DNA of 56,599 nt from JBFKMV01 sp041629655 (GTDB lineage Bacteria > Acidobacteriota > Polarisedimenticolia > Polarisedimenticolales > Polarisedimenticolaceae): assembly GCA_041629655.1 (NCBI GenBank), contig JBFKMV010000007.1:1-56599 (forward strand), written 5' to 3'. Both the position numbers and the translations under genes were made by a program. Positions 18,156-25,835 of this stretch are shown piece by piece. Below the pieces are notes generated by a model that searched no databases, was not told the DNA's origin, and was given only the letters and a program-made list of their open reading frames with translations. Position 1 is the stretch's first letter. Each line of letters starts with the position of its first letter.

Positions 18156-19529
18156 GTGCTGAAACTCAAGCTCCACTGGTGGATCCTGATCGGCATCCTG
18201 GCCGGCGCCACGGTCGGGACCGTCTACAACGCCGCCTACTACCCCGACATCGCGCGCGAGGCCCGCGAGACCGTCTTCGAGGGCCGGGCCTTCAACGCCG
18301 CCGAGGAGGCGGCGGCGATGAAGCGGATCCAGCAGGAGGAGAAGCGGCTGTTCCGCGACAACCGCTGGGGCGGGCTGATCGACGGCCTGGCCCGGATCTT
18401 CCTGACGCTGCTCAAGATGGTCGTGATCCCGCTGGTGTTCGCCTCGCTGGTCTCGGGGATCGTCGGTCTCGGGGACTTCAAGAAGCTCGGGCGGATGGGC
18501 GGCAAGGCGATCGGCTGGTACGTCACGACCAGCCTGCTCGCGATCCTGACCGGTCTGGTGCTGGTCAACCTGATCCGGCCGGGCGCCGGGTCGACGCTTC
18601 AGCTTCCCGATTCGGGAGACGCCCCCGAAGTGCCCGAATCGTTCTGGGAAGTCGTGATCAACATGATCCCCAGCAACGTCGTCGAGGCCGCCGCCCAGTT
18701 CAACCTGATCCAGGTGCTGTTCTTCGCGATCCTGTTCGGCATCTTCACGCTCTCGGTGCAGGAGAACCTCCGCCGTCCCGTGGCGGAACTCTTCAACTCC
18801 GTGTTCGAGATCATGATGAAGATGACGATGTTCATCATCGCCCTGGCGCCGATCGGGATCGCGGCGCTGATCGCCTCGCTGGTGGCGGTGACCGGCCCCC
18901 GGGTGTTCACGGGGGTGATCGCCTATGCCGTCACGGTCGCCGGCGCGCTGGCGATGCACTTCTTCGTGACCTTGCCGCTGCTGTTCTGGCTGATCACGCG
19001 GCGCAACCCGTACCGCGTGATGCGGGCGATGTCGCCCGCGCTGTTCACCGGGTTCTCCACCGCGTCGTCCTCCGGCACGCTGCCGGTGACGCTGGAGCGG
19101 GTGGAGCACGGCGTCGGCGTGTCGAACAAGATCAGCAGCTTCGTGCTGCCGATCGGCGCCACGGTCAACATGGACGGCACGGCGCTCTACGAGTGTGTCG
19201 CGGTGATCTTCGTCTCGCAGCTGTACGCCGCGGCCAATCCCGATTTCACGCTGACGATCGGGATGCAGCTGATGATCGTGTTCCTGGCCCTGATGGTCAG
19301 CATCGGCGCCGCCGGCATCCCGCACGCCGGCCTGGTGATGATGGTGATCATCTTCAAGGCGATCGGCGTGCCGATCGAGCTGGCGGGCGTGCTGTGGGCC
19401 GTCGACCGGCCGCTCGACATGTGCCGGACCACCGTCAACATCTGGAGCGACACGATGGGGACGGCGACGATCGCCCACACCGAGGGTGAGATCGACGACT
19501 CGGTGCTGTTCTCCGCCGGCCGGGGCTAA
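18156..19529 (+). CDS. Dicarboxylate/amino acid:cation symporter (SDF family)
   Basis: A 457-residue inner-membrane secondary transporter of the GltP/DctA family, importing glutamate/aspartate or C4-dicarboxylates with Na+ or H+. The hallmarks are intact: the serine-rich re-entrant loop GFSTASSSGTLPVTLE, the NMDGTALYE motif of TM7, and the second re-entrant loop SIGAAGIPHAGLVMM. Cation and substrate ligands lie in DRPLDMCRTTVNIWSD. There is a long periplasmic insertion between TM1 and TM2 (about residues 28-75). The GTG start has no recognisable SD, and a -10-like TAGGAT lies just upstream. Its stop overlaps the convergent gene's stop. Glutamate versus dicarboxylate specificity is not decided here. 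Confidence 0.93.
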   Translation: MLKLKLHWWILIGILAGATVGTVYNAAYYPDIAREARETVFEGRAFNAAEEAAAMKRIQQEEKRLFRDNRWGGLIDGLARIFLTLLKMVVIPLVFASLVSGIVGLGDFKKLGRMGGKAIGWYVTTSLLAILTGLVLVNLIRPGAGSTLQLPDSGDAPEVPESFWEVVINMIPSNVVEAAAQFNLIQVLFFAILFGIFTLSVQENLRRPVAELFNSVFEIMMKMTMFIIALAPIGIAALIASLVAVTGPRVFTGVIAYAVTVAGALAMHFFVTLPLLFWLITRRNPYRVMRAMSPALFTGFSTASSSGTLPVTLERVEHGVGVSNKISSFVLPIGATVNMDGTALYECVAVIFVSQLYAAANPDFTLTIGMQLMIVFLALMVSIGAAGIPHAGLVMMVIIFKAIGVPIELAGVLWAVDRPLDMCRTTVNIWSDTMGTATIAHTEGEIDDSVLFSAGRG

Positions 19530-20227
19530 CCGCAGACGCGGAAGTGCCCCATGAACTCGCGCATCGCGGCCTCGTCCGCCGGCGTCCCGGTGAGCTCGGC
19601 CGCGGTGGCCGGCCCCGAGCCGGGCGACGCGTCGGGGCCGAACCAGATCGCGACGCGGGCCCGCTTGTCCTGCGGGCATTCCACGAGCATCAGCGAGGTG
19701 ATGCCGTCGCTGCTGACGCCGTGGGCCGAGACGCTGCCGCGCTGCGTGACGTACATCAGCGTCGACTCGTCGGTCGGGATCACCCCGCGGCCGATGATCT
19801 CGTCCACGTCGATGTTGATGTTGTTCCGGCGCAGCACCGTGGGGTCCGAGGTGCGACCCTCGAAGAACGCCCGTAGCTCGTCCTGATCCTGGCCCATCCG
19901 GATCATCTCGAGGTAGATCAGTCCCCGCTCGCCGAAGCCGGTGATCATCCCGTCGGCGTTCGGCTCACGGTCGGTGAGGATCGCGGTCTCCATCACGAAC
20001 GGCACCGTGAAGGCGGCGAAGGCGTGGTAGCCCTCGGGCAGCGTCTCGGCGCCGAGCACCTGCTTGACCTTGGCCGTGCGGGTGTCGGGGTCCTTCAGCT
20101 CCGCCTCCAGCTGCTTGGCCTTGCGGAAGACCCAGAACCCGCCGAGACCGGCGACGGCGACCCCGAGCACCATCAGCACCGCGCAGCCGATGCCGACGTA
20201 GACCCAGGCGGACCTCTTCTCGGCCAT
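19526..20227 (-). CDS. Single-pass membrane protein with extracytoplasmic domain, unknown function
   Basis: A 233-residue protein with a short cytoplasmic N-terminus (AEKRSA), one transmembrane helix (about residues 8-34, VYVGIGCAVLMVLGVAVAGLGGFWVF) and a periplasmic domain. The domain begins with a charged helix (KAKQLEAELKDPDTRTAKVK), followed by an alpha/beta region (FAAFTVPFVMETAILTD, GLIYLEMIRMG) and a beta-rich end. I recognise no family. The ATG at 20227 has GGGGAGG 6 nt upstream; an earlier start would add an unlikely basic leader. It is monocistronic and tail-to-tail with the symporter gene. Confidence 0.75.
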   Translation of the reverse strand: MAEKRSAWVYVGIGCAVLMVLGVAVAGLGGFWVFRKAKQLEAELKDPDTRTAKVKQVLGAETLPEGYHAFAAFTVPFVMETAILTDREPNADGMITGFGERGLIYLEMIRMGQDQDELRAFFEGRTSDPTVLRRNNINIDVDEIIGRGVIPTDESTLMYVTQRGSVSAHGVSSDGITSLMLVECPQDKRARVAIWFGPDASPGSGPATAAELTGTPADEAAMREFMGHFRVCG

Positions 20228-20360
20228 GGACGCCTCCCCGCGACCCGCGAATCGGCGGGCCCACGCCAACCCTACCACGCCGGGGCGGCCCTTAACCGCG
20301 TGAAAAACGACGCCCTGAGGGGCAAAAACGCGGCGGCCGGAGAAATCTGCCGGGCATCCG

Positions 20361-20387
20361 TGAAACCGCGGGACTGCGCGTGACTAA
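20361..20387 (+). promoter_or_regulatory. TGAAAC-type motif upstream of the double-glycine peptide
   Basis: TGAAAC followed after 10 nt by CGCGTGAC. A near copy (TGAAAA, 9 nt, CGCGTTAC) occurs at 20769-20791, upstream of the sigma factor gene, and CGTGAAAAAC occurs at 20299. It may be a shared regulator site or an ECF-type promoter; the spacing is short for a promoter. Confidence 0.3.
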
Positions 20388-20439
20388 GGGCTGTGAAGGC
20401 GGAAACGGTACCCAGAGCAATTTCGAGGAGGAAGATCAG

Positions 20440-20664
20440 ATGTCCAAGCGCGAACTCGACGAGAAGGAACTCGACAACGTGCAGGGGGGTGCGGACCAGC
20501 TCGCGCCCAAGGACCCGGGAACGGGAGTCCCGATCGAAGGCCCGTCGCGCGGCGGCGGTGAGGTGGAGCCCCCGGGCGGCGGCGGCCCCGGCCCGATCGC
20601 GGAGACCGACACGGCCGACGAGACGATCGGCGGGGATTCCTCCAGCAACCTGGATCGCAACTGA
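20440..20664 (+). CDS. Small peptide with double-glycine leader (bacteriocin/RiPP-precursor-like)
   Basis: A 74-residue peptide. Residues 1-17 (MSKRELDEKELDNVQGG) match the double-glycine leader consensus closely: Glu -8, Leu -7, Val -4, Gly -2, Gly -1. Such leaders are cut by C39 peptidase-containing ABC exporters or guide modifying enzymes. The predicted 57-residue core is rich in Gly, Pro, Asp and Glu, has no Cys and ends in GGDSSSNLDRN, so it is not a disulfide or lanthionine peptide. A strong SD (GAGGAGGAA) precedes the ATG, and a strong terminator follows. No transporter or maturase lies in the window; the sigma/anti-sigma pair is the nearest neighbour. The leader match is seen directly; export and function are inferred. 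Confidence 0.7.
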   Translation: MSKRELDEKELDNVQGGADQLAPKDPGTGVPIEGPSRGGGEVEPPGGGGPGPIAETDTADETIGGDSSSNLDRN

Positions 20665-20698
20665 TCGGACACCCGTCCGAGGACGGATGATGTGGTAC

Positions 20699-20733
20699 GG
20701 GGTGGGAGCGCGGGCTCCCGCCCCGGTTTTTTT
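20699..20733 (+). terminator. Rho-independent terminator of the double-glycine peptide gene
   Basis: The stem ggggtgggagc / gctcccgcccc (one G-U pair, 4-nt loop) is followed by gg and seven T. Confidence 0.92.
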
Positions 20734-20844
20734 GGGCGCCGCCGCCGAGGCCGCGGCGCTTTTCCGCGTGAAAACGGGCTCCTCGCGTTACCACAGACGT
20801 TGAGCCGAACGATCCGTCGGTGTCCCCCCGCCGGCGGATGGCAG

Positions 20845-20875
20845 GACGGGGCAGGAGGCCACATCCTGCCCCGTC
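20845..20875 (+). promoter_or_regulatory. Perfect 12-bp hairpin in the sigma factor leader
   Basis: gacggggcagga and tcctgccccgtc flank a 7-nt loop. There is no T-run. It could be an operator, an attenuator or an mRNA-stabilising stem upstream of the ECF sigma gene. Confidence 0.45.
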
Positions 20876-21071
20876 TCGCCCGGTTCGAGGCGGGGGACGA
20901 AACGGTCGAAGTGGACGAAACGCAGCAAAGGACGAGAACGACACCATGATCGCAGCCAGCAGCGCCGGCATCGCGACGGGCCCTCGTGGGACCGGAATCG
21001 CACTGCCCGCGGTGCGTTATGCTAGGCGGCGGCCCGCAGCCAGGAGCCCCCGGGGCCAGGCGAGGCGAAGA

Positions 21072-21692
21072 TTGAGCGAAACTTCAGGTGTCGTCGACGA
21101 TGCGACGCTGGTGAAGCGGTTCCAGTCGGGCTCCGACCCGATGGAGGCGATCGCCGCGCTGTTCGATCGCTACGGCGCCATGACGTACGCCTTCTTCCGC
21201 CGCGGCATCGGGGATCCCCAGATCGCCGAGGAGCTGAACCAGGATCTCTACGTCGAGGTGATCAAGAGCCTGCCCCGCTTCCGCGGTCGCAGCTCGTTCA
21301 AGACCTGGCTGTTCCGCCTGGCCTACAACCACCTGTCGAACCTGCGGCGCCGCTGGCGGACCCACCTCGACGAACAACCGGTCGAGGTCCCGGAGGACAT
21401 GCTGGAAAGCCTGCTGCCCGGCGACGAGGACTCGCCGGAGCACCGGCTGGGCCGCGAAGCGCTGTACCTGCAGCTCAGGAAGTGCCTGGCCCGGCTCCCC
21501 GAGGTGGAGCGCGCGGTGATCCTGGGCCGCTACTACCGCAACGTGACGCTGGACGAGCTCACGCGGCAACTCGAGCTGACCAACCCCAGCGGCGCCCGTG
21601 CGTCGCTGATCGCCGGCCAGCGCAAGCTGAAGAAGTGTATGGAAGGCTCCGGCGAGGAACCCTCGGAGGACGAGGAGAGGAGATCGTCGTGA
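21072..21692 (+). CDS. ECF-type RNA polymerase sigma factor
   Basis: A 206-residue extracytoplasmic-function sigma factor. Region 2 (about residues 20-95) contains ALFDRYGAMTYAFFRRGI, the core-binding/-10-melting segment EELNQDLYVEVIKSLPRFRG and FKTWLFRLAYNHLSNLRRRW. Region 4 (about 130-190) contains CLARLPEVERAVILGRYYRN and a helix-turn-helix LTRQLELTNPSGARASLIAG. There is no region 1.1 or 3. The TTG at 21072 is preceded by GAGGCGAAG and starts just before the conserved domain; an ATG at 20946 would add 42 low-complexity residues. The last four bases overlap the next gene, a putative anti-sigma protein. It may direct transcription of the adjacent secreted-protein genes; that is inference. 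Confidence 0.87.
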   Translation: MSETSGVVDDATLVKRFQSGSDPMEAIAALFDRYGAMTYAFFRRGIGDPQIAEELNQDLYVEVIKSLPRFRGRSSFKTWLFRLAYNHLSNLRRRWRTHLDEQPVEVPEDMLESLLPGDEDSPEHRLGREALYLQLRKCLARLPEVERAVILGRYYRNVTLDELTRQLELTNPSGARASLIAGQRKLKKCMEGSGEEPSEDEERRSS

Positions 21693-22120
21693 ACATCATC
21701 GGTGGTAACGACAACGGACCCGGGTGCGGCTTCCTCTCTTCGCGCGAGGTCGACGCTCTGATCGAAGGCCGTCTGGGAGCGCGGCGGGCCGGCCTGTTCG
21801 ATGCGCATCGCGATCGGGGCTGCGGAGAGTGCCTGCACCTGCACGCCGCGGCGGAGAGCTTCCGCGAGATCCTGGAGCACGGCGTCCTGGAGGCCGAGCA
21901 GACGGCCTTCGCCCGGATCCGTCGCAGCGTCGAGGTGCGCCTGGGCCAGGAAGTGGACCGGTTGCAGGAGGGCAGCGGGCGCTCGCTGTTCGGTCGTCCG
22001 TGGGGCGTGGGACGCGGGCTCTCGGCGGACGAGCTCGAGCAGATCGCCGCCGCGGGCCAGTCGGACCTGGACGAGCCGGTGACGGACGAGGACGACCCCG
22101 CGGAGCCCGAGCAGGAATGA
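21689..22120 (+). CDS. Putative anti-sigma factor, soluble, Cys/His-rich
   Basis: A 143-residue soluble protein whose GTG start overlaps the sigma factor stop (GTGA). The N-terminal half has CGFLSSREVDALIEGRLG and then DAHRDRGCGECLHLHAAAE. The HxxxxCxxC arrangement resembles the zinc-containing anti-sigma (ZAS) motif HxxxCxxC, with one extra residue. The rest is helical and acidic, ending in EDDPAEPEQE, with no transmembrane segment. Position, overlap and motif together make it a probable regulator of the ECF factor. The match to the ZAS motif is imperfect, so another regulatory role is possible. Confidence 0.6.
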   Translation: MNIIGGNDNGPGCGFLSSREVDALIEGRLGARRAGLFDAHRDRGCGECLHLHAAAESFREILEHGVLEAEQTAFARIRRSVEVRLGQEVDRLQEGSGRSLFGRPWGVGRGLSADELEQIAAAGQSDLDEPVTDEDDPAEPEQE

Positions 22121-22274
22121 CCCGCGGCCGCTAGCCGGTCACCCGCCGCTTTCACCCCAAAAACCGGGCGAATCGTGCAGCTTCCGGGGCTGTAACGCCC
22201 GGTCCGTCCGTCCGACCCATCTCCACGAACGCCGCCGAAGCCGTCGGCGGCGACGCGGAGAGGAGGGACGGGCG

Positions 22275-23327
22275 ATGAAGGGAAGCGCGATCACGGCCGT
22301 GTTGTTGATGTCGGCCCTGACCACGGTCGCCGCGATGGGGCCGATCTACGTGGCCGTCGACGTGCCGAGCCGGCTCGGCAATCTCGACTACACGCCGCAC
22401 CAGCTGGTCCGCGACGATGCGGACCTCTACGCGCTGGAGGCCGAGCTGCCCGCGGACGTGGCGGTCGGAGCGGTCTACCGCGAGCCCGGCGGGAGCTGGC
22501 TGTTCGCGCCGCGCGACCCGGTGACCCTGGGGCAGGACGATTACGAGCCGCGCGACCTGGTGAGCTGGGACGGCGACTCCTACACGCCGAAGCTCAAGGG
22601 GTCGGAGGTCGGGATCCCCGCCGGGATCCGGATCGACGCGGTGTTCGTCGACGCCGGGGTGCCGGTGCTCTCGTTCGACGTGCCGGTGTTCCTGGGCCAG
22701 ACCGATTACGGCCGCTCCGACCTGGTGAGCTGGGACGGCAACGAGTTCAGCGAGTACTGGAACGCGGCCGCGGCGGAGGTTCCCGAGACCGCGAACCTGG
22801 TCGGGGCCGAGCTGGACGAGATGGGCGACCTGGTGCTGGCGTTCGACGAGCCGACCGACCTGGGGCAGACGACGTTCCTCAACGGGCAGCTCGTGCGCTG
22901 GGGCGTCAACGGGTTCGAGATGTACGACGAGAACCCGGAGTGGCCGCCGTCCTCGCGACTGCGCGACTTCGCGCTGGCGCCGCTGGCCGGCGCGGTGCCC
23001 GGGTCGGGCGCCGACGCGCTGCGCGTGTCCCGCGGAGCGAACCCGGGCGAGCTGACCCTGACCTGGGGCACGTCGTGCGACGCCGACGACGGCGACTACG
23101 TCGTCTACGAGGGCACGCTCGGCGGTGAGTTCTCCGACCACGCGCCCGCGCTCTGCTCCACCGGCGGCGCCACCTCGGCCTCGCTGGAGCCCAAGGCGGG
23201 CGACCGCTACTTCTTGGTCGCCCCGCGCAACGCGCTGACCGAGGGCTCCTACGGCCTCGACTCCGCCGGCAGCGAGCGCCGCCAGTCCACGGCGGCCTGC
23301 CTGCCGCGGGCGCTGGGCGGCTGCTGA
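22275..23327 (+). CDS. Secreted protein with four internal repeats and a conserved C-terminal tail
   Basis: A 350-residue exported protein (signal peptide about 1-21). Residues 34-225 contain four repeats of about 51-56 residues, each opening with LGxxDY or a variant (34, 85, 140, 196) followed by a DLVSWDGxxY-like strand pair. They predict a repetitive beta structure, possibly propeller-like. After a linker the C-terminal about 100 residues form a beta-sandwich-like domain (LTLTWGTSCDADDGDYVVYE, RYFLVAPRN) ending in GSYGLDSAGSERR and a final Cys-containing tail. Two other secreted proteins in this window have a related end. A strong SD (GGAGAGGAGGGA) precedes the ATG. Function unknown; its position after the sigma pair suggests co-regulation. 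Confidence 0.78.
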   Translation: MKGSAITAVLLMSALTTVAAMGPIYVAVDVPSRLGNLDYTPHQLVRDDADLYALEAELPADVAVGAVYREPGGSWLFAPRDPVTLGQDDYEPRDLVSWDGDSYTPKLKGSEVGIPAGIRIDAVFVDAGVPVLSFDVPVFLGQTDYGRSDLVSWDGNEFSEYWNAAAAEVPETANLVGAELDEMGDLVLAFDEPTDLGQTTFLNGQLVRWGVNGFEMYDENPEWPPSSRLRDFALAPLAGAVPGSGADALRVSRGANPGELTLTWGTSCDADDGDYVVYEGTLGGEFSDHAPALCSTGGATSASLEPKAGDRYFLVAPRNALTEGSYGLDSAGSERRQSTAACLPRALGGC

Positions 23328-23389
23328 TGGCCGGCGTCGATCGAACCGTTTCAGGCAATCACGACCAACCCGAACAGGGAGGAGGACCG

Positions 23390-24424
23390 ATGATGAAGAC
23401 CACGACCAAGCTGTTGCTCTCGATCCTGGCGCTCGTCGCGCTGCAACCCGCGCTGGCCGATCCGCCCGGCTGCATCCCGGTGTTCCGGCAGACCACGATC
23501 ACCTCGCCGGGCAACTACTGCGTGACCCGGAACATCGCGGTGTTCACGGGTCCCGTCGTCGACGTGCAGGCCGACGACGTCAACCTGTACCTCAACGGCT
23601 ACACGCTGGAGGTGACCGGCGCCGCGGGCAACACGATCGACATCGGCGGCGCGGCCGGCACCCTGGGCACGGTCCGGGTCACCGAGGGACGCGTCCGCGG
23701 AGGCGTGTACGGCGTCAACGTGCTCTCGGGCAGCCCGCGCAACGTGGCCCTCGATACGCTGACGATCGTCGACCCGGCGTCCGAGGGCATCCACGTCGAG
23801 TCGGCGCGGATCATCGCCATCGAGGAGGTCATGGTCAGCGGAGCGCCGGGCGCGGGCATCTCGGTCACGGGCGATCTGGCCCATCCGTCCAACGTGCTGG
23901 TGCGCTCGAGCCGCGTTCTCGGCTCCGGCGGCAGCGCGATCGTCGTGTCGGTCCCGTCCTGGGCCCACGTGATCGGCAACGAGATCGACGGCTTCGGGGG
24001 CGGCTCGCCGGGGATCCACGTGATCGCCGGCCGCGGTTCGACGCGCTACATGATCGTCGGCAACTCGGTCATCGACGGCACCGGATCCGGCGCCGGCATC
24101 CGCCTCGGCACGGGCTTCGGCACCGGCACGATCTTCGGCAACCTGGTCACCGGCAACGGTTCCAACGGGATGTGGATCGAGTCGGGAACGGCCCGGATCG
24201 TGGACAACCACGTCACCGACAACAGCAGTAACGGCATGATCGTCGGGGGCCGCAACGCCCACATCGAGGACAACACGATCGAGAACAACTCGTTGTACGG
24301 GCTGACCTGCGCCGGCCTGCAGGGCCACGTCTACACGAGCAACGTGATCCGCGGCAACACCAGCGGACCGGTCGATCCGGCAGGCTGCGAGTTCTCGCTC
24401 GACGGCGGCGGGAACATCTACTGA
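23390..24424 (+). CDS. Secreted right-handed parallel beta-helix protein
   Basis: A 344-residue exported protein (signal peptide about 1-23, ending PALA). The mature part is built of coils typical of PbH1/pectate-lyase-like beta-helices: DDVNLYLNGYTLEVTG, GVYGVNVLSG, SEGIHVESARIIAIEEVMVS, GNLVTGNGSNGMWIESGTA, NHVTDNSSNGMIV and DNTIENNSLYGLTC. Such folds bind or cleave polysaccharides or act as adhesins; no catalytic residues can be assigned. Several cysteines (C31, C39 and near the C-terminus) could form disulfides. The ATG at 23390 follows GGGAGGAGG. It lies 62 nt after the four-repeat protein and probably shares its transcript. Confidence 0.85.
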   Translation: MMKTTTKLLLSILALVALQPALADPPGCIPVFRQTTITSPGNYCVTRNIAVFTGPVVDVQADDVNLYLNGYTLEVTGAAGNTIDIGGAAGTLGTVRVTEGRVRGGVYGVNVLSGSPRNVALDTLTIVDPASEGIHVESARIIAIEEVMVSGAPGAGISVTGDLAHPSNVLVRSSRVLGSGGSAIVVSVPSWAHVIGNEIDGFGGGSPGIHVIAGRGSTRYMIVGNSVIDGTGSGAGIRLGTGFGTGTIFGNLVTGNGSNGMWIESGTARIVDNHVTDNSSNGMIVGGRNAHIEDNTIENNSLYGLTCAGLQGHVYTSNVIRGNTSGPVDPAGCEFSLDGGGNIY

Positions 24425-24445
24425 TCCTCCCGTCCTCTTCCCGCA

Positions 24446-24484
24446 GGGACCCGGTGGTCGAGCCTCCTACGGCCGCCGGGTCCC
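24446..24484. terminator. Inverted repeat between convergent genes
   Basis: gggacccgg and ccgggtccc are separated by 21 nt, between the beta-helix and HEAT-repeat genes. There is no long T-run, so it is only a moderate bidirectional terminator candidate. Confidence 0.4.
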
Positions 24485-24487
24485 GTC

Positions 24488-25738
24488 TCAGGGAAGCTCG
24501 GCGAGCGCCTTGTCGGCCACGCCCCGGACCCGCCGGTCGGGATCGTCGAGCAGCGCCGTCAGCGCCGGTCGCGCCGACGGCTCCCCGATCCAACCCAGCG
24601 CCTGGGCCGTATTGGCGCGCACCTCCCAGCTCTCGTCCTTTAGTAGTCGCAGCAGCGTCGGTAGCGCCGCGCGCGCGCGCAGCTTGCCCAGCGCGAACGC
24701 AACGCGGCTGCGTACGTCGGCATCGGGGTTGCCGGCGGCGCGCTCCAGGAACGGGATCCCCCGCTCGCTGGCCATCCGTCCCAGCACATCGGCAGCCAGC
24801 GCGTGCAAGGCCGGCGGACCGTCGACCAGGACCGCGCCGACCGCGTCCACCGAGCCGGCGAAGCGGGGATCGGCGAGACCGCGTAGCGCCGCCGCGCGGA
24901 TCTGCTCGTCGGGATCGTCGAGGAACCCGGGCAGCGCCGCCACGAGGCCCTCGTCGTCGAACGCGGCCAGCGCCTCGACGGCGTTGAGGCGCACCGTCCC
25001 GTCGGGATCCTCGCGCGCGCTTCGAAGCAGCGGCTCGAAACCCGAGGGCAGCTTCGCCTGCCCGATCGCCCACGCTGCGGCGGCGCGTTCGTCCACGTTA
25101 CCCTCCCGCAGACGCTCGATCAGGAAGTGCGCCTCGGTCTCGCCTCCCGCGCCGGCGCCGCTGCCGATCTGGTGCAGGCGGACCAGGCGTCGCTCGGCGT
25201 CGCCGCTGCCGGCGGTGAGTACCAGACCGATCACCAGCACGACGGCGATCGCGAACTGCGCTGCCAGGGCCGACCCGGTGGAGCGGGCGTCGATCCCGAA
25301 GTGTGCGCGGACCGGCCGCCGGAACAGGTACAGGTAGGCCGGAACCCCGACCCCCAACACGAACGCCATCCCGAGCGCGGCGGCGAGCGTGGTGATCGCC
25401 TCGTGCACCGCGACGAACGGCGGCCGCGGCGCCTGCCGGCCCGTGATCCACCGCAGCACCGCCAGCACCGTCAGCACGCAGCCGACAAGGTAGCCGCTGG
25501 TGCCCAGCCACCAGGCCCACGCGCGGCCGTTCCACAGGCCGATGCCGTAGCCGACGCCGCCGAGCAGGCACAGCGCGATCACGATCAGCCACTCCAGCGG
25601 GACACCGCCCGCCGTGAGCCCGGTCAACGGTCCGACCACGGCGAGGGCGATGCCGGCCACCGCGCCGCACGCCCCGGTGACCACGTGGACACCCGCCAGC
25701 AGGCTGATTCCGCCGGGACGGGACGGGGTTTCGCGCAT
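24488..25738 (-). CDS. Membrane protein with C-terminal HEAT repeats
   Basis: A 416-residue protein. The N-terminal half has about five transmembrane helices (LLAGVHVVTGACGAVAGIAL, WLIVIALCLLGGVGYGIGL, a Trp-rich WNGRAWAWWLGTSGYLVG, AAALGMAFVLGVGVPAYLYL, FAIAVVLVIGLVLTAG). The C-terminal half (about 225-416) has at least five HEAT-like repeats of about 31 residues, with recurring DPDGTVRLNAVEALA, DPDEQIRAAALRGLAD, NPDADVRSRVAFALGKL, DESWEVRANTAQALG and DPDRRVRGVADKALAEL. HEAT arrays are scaffolds, and here they would sit on one face of the membrane. The start ATG has GGGAG 7 nt upstream. It is divergent from the redoxin gene. Function unknown. Confidence 0.82.
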   Translation of the reverse strand: MRETPSRPGGISLLAGVHVVTGACGAVAGIALAVVGPLTGLTAGGVPLEWLIVIALCLLGGVGYGIGLWNGRAWAWWLGTSGYLVGCVLTVLAVLRWITGRQAPRPPFVAVHEAITTLAAALGMAFVLGVGVPAYLYLFRRPVRAHFGIDARSTGSALAAQFAIAVVLVIGLVLTAGSGDAERRLVRLHQIGSGAGAGGETEAHFLIERLREGNVDERAAAAWAIGQAKLPSGFEPLLRSAREDPDGTVRLNAVEALAAFDDEGLVAALPGFLDDPDEQIRAAALRGLADPRFAGSVDAVGAVLVDGPPALHALAADVLGRMASERGIPFLERAAGNPDADVRSRVAFALGKLRARAALPTLLRLLKDESWEVRANTAQALGWIGEPSARPALTALLDDPDRRVRGVADKALAELP

Positions 25739-25770
25739 CTCGATCTCCCGGGTGAAAGTGGCGCCCGCGG

Positions 25771-25799
25771 TTGCGGCCGCCTTTGCCGGGTAGTATATA
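25771..25799 (+). promoter_or_regulatory. Promoter of the redoxin / copper-monooxygenase operon
   Basis: TTGCGG (25771-25776), a 17-nt spacer and TATATA (25794-25799). On the opposite strand TATACT overlaps and may serve the HEAT-repeat gene. Confidence 0.5.
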
Positions 25800-25835
25800 A
25801 GTCGGCTCATCCGGGACAGAACCGGGCTGAAAGTC

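Larger units (their letters stand above)
20665..21071 (+). other. Intergenic leader between peptide gene and sigma factor gene
   Basis: This 407-nt region holds the peptide gene's terminator, a TGAAAA/CGCGTTAC motif (20769-20791), a perfect 12-bp hairpin (20845-20875) and a TATGCT -10-like element near 21018. An ATG at 20946 opens in frame with the sigma factor, but the encoded Arg/Ala-rich stretch is unlike any sigma N-terminus. I treat it as untranslated. Confidence 0.5.

Noticed and set aside
20946..21071. N-terminal extension of the sigma factor from an upstream ATG
   Set aside because: The residues are Ala/Arg-rich and unlike sigma region 1; the TTG at 21072 has a better ribosome site and fits the family start.
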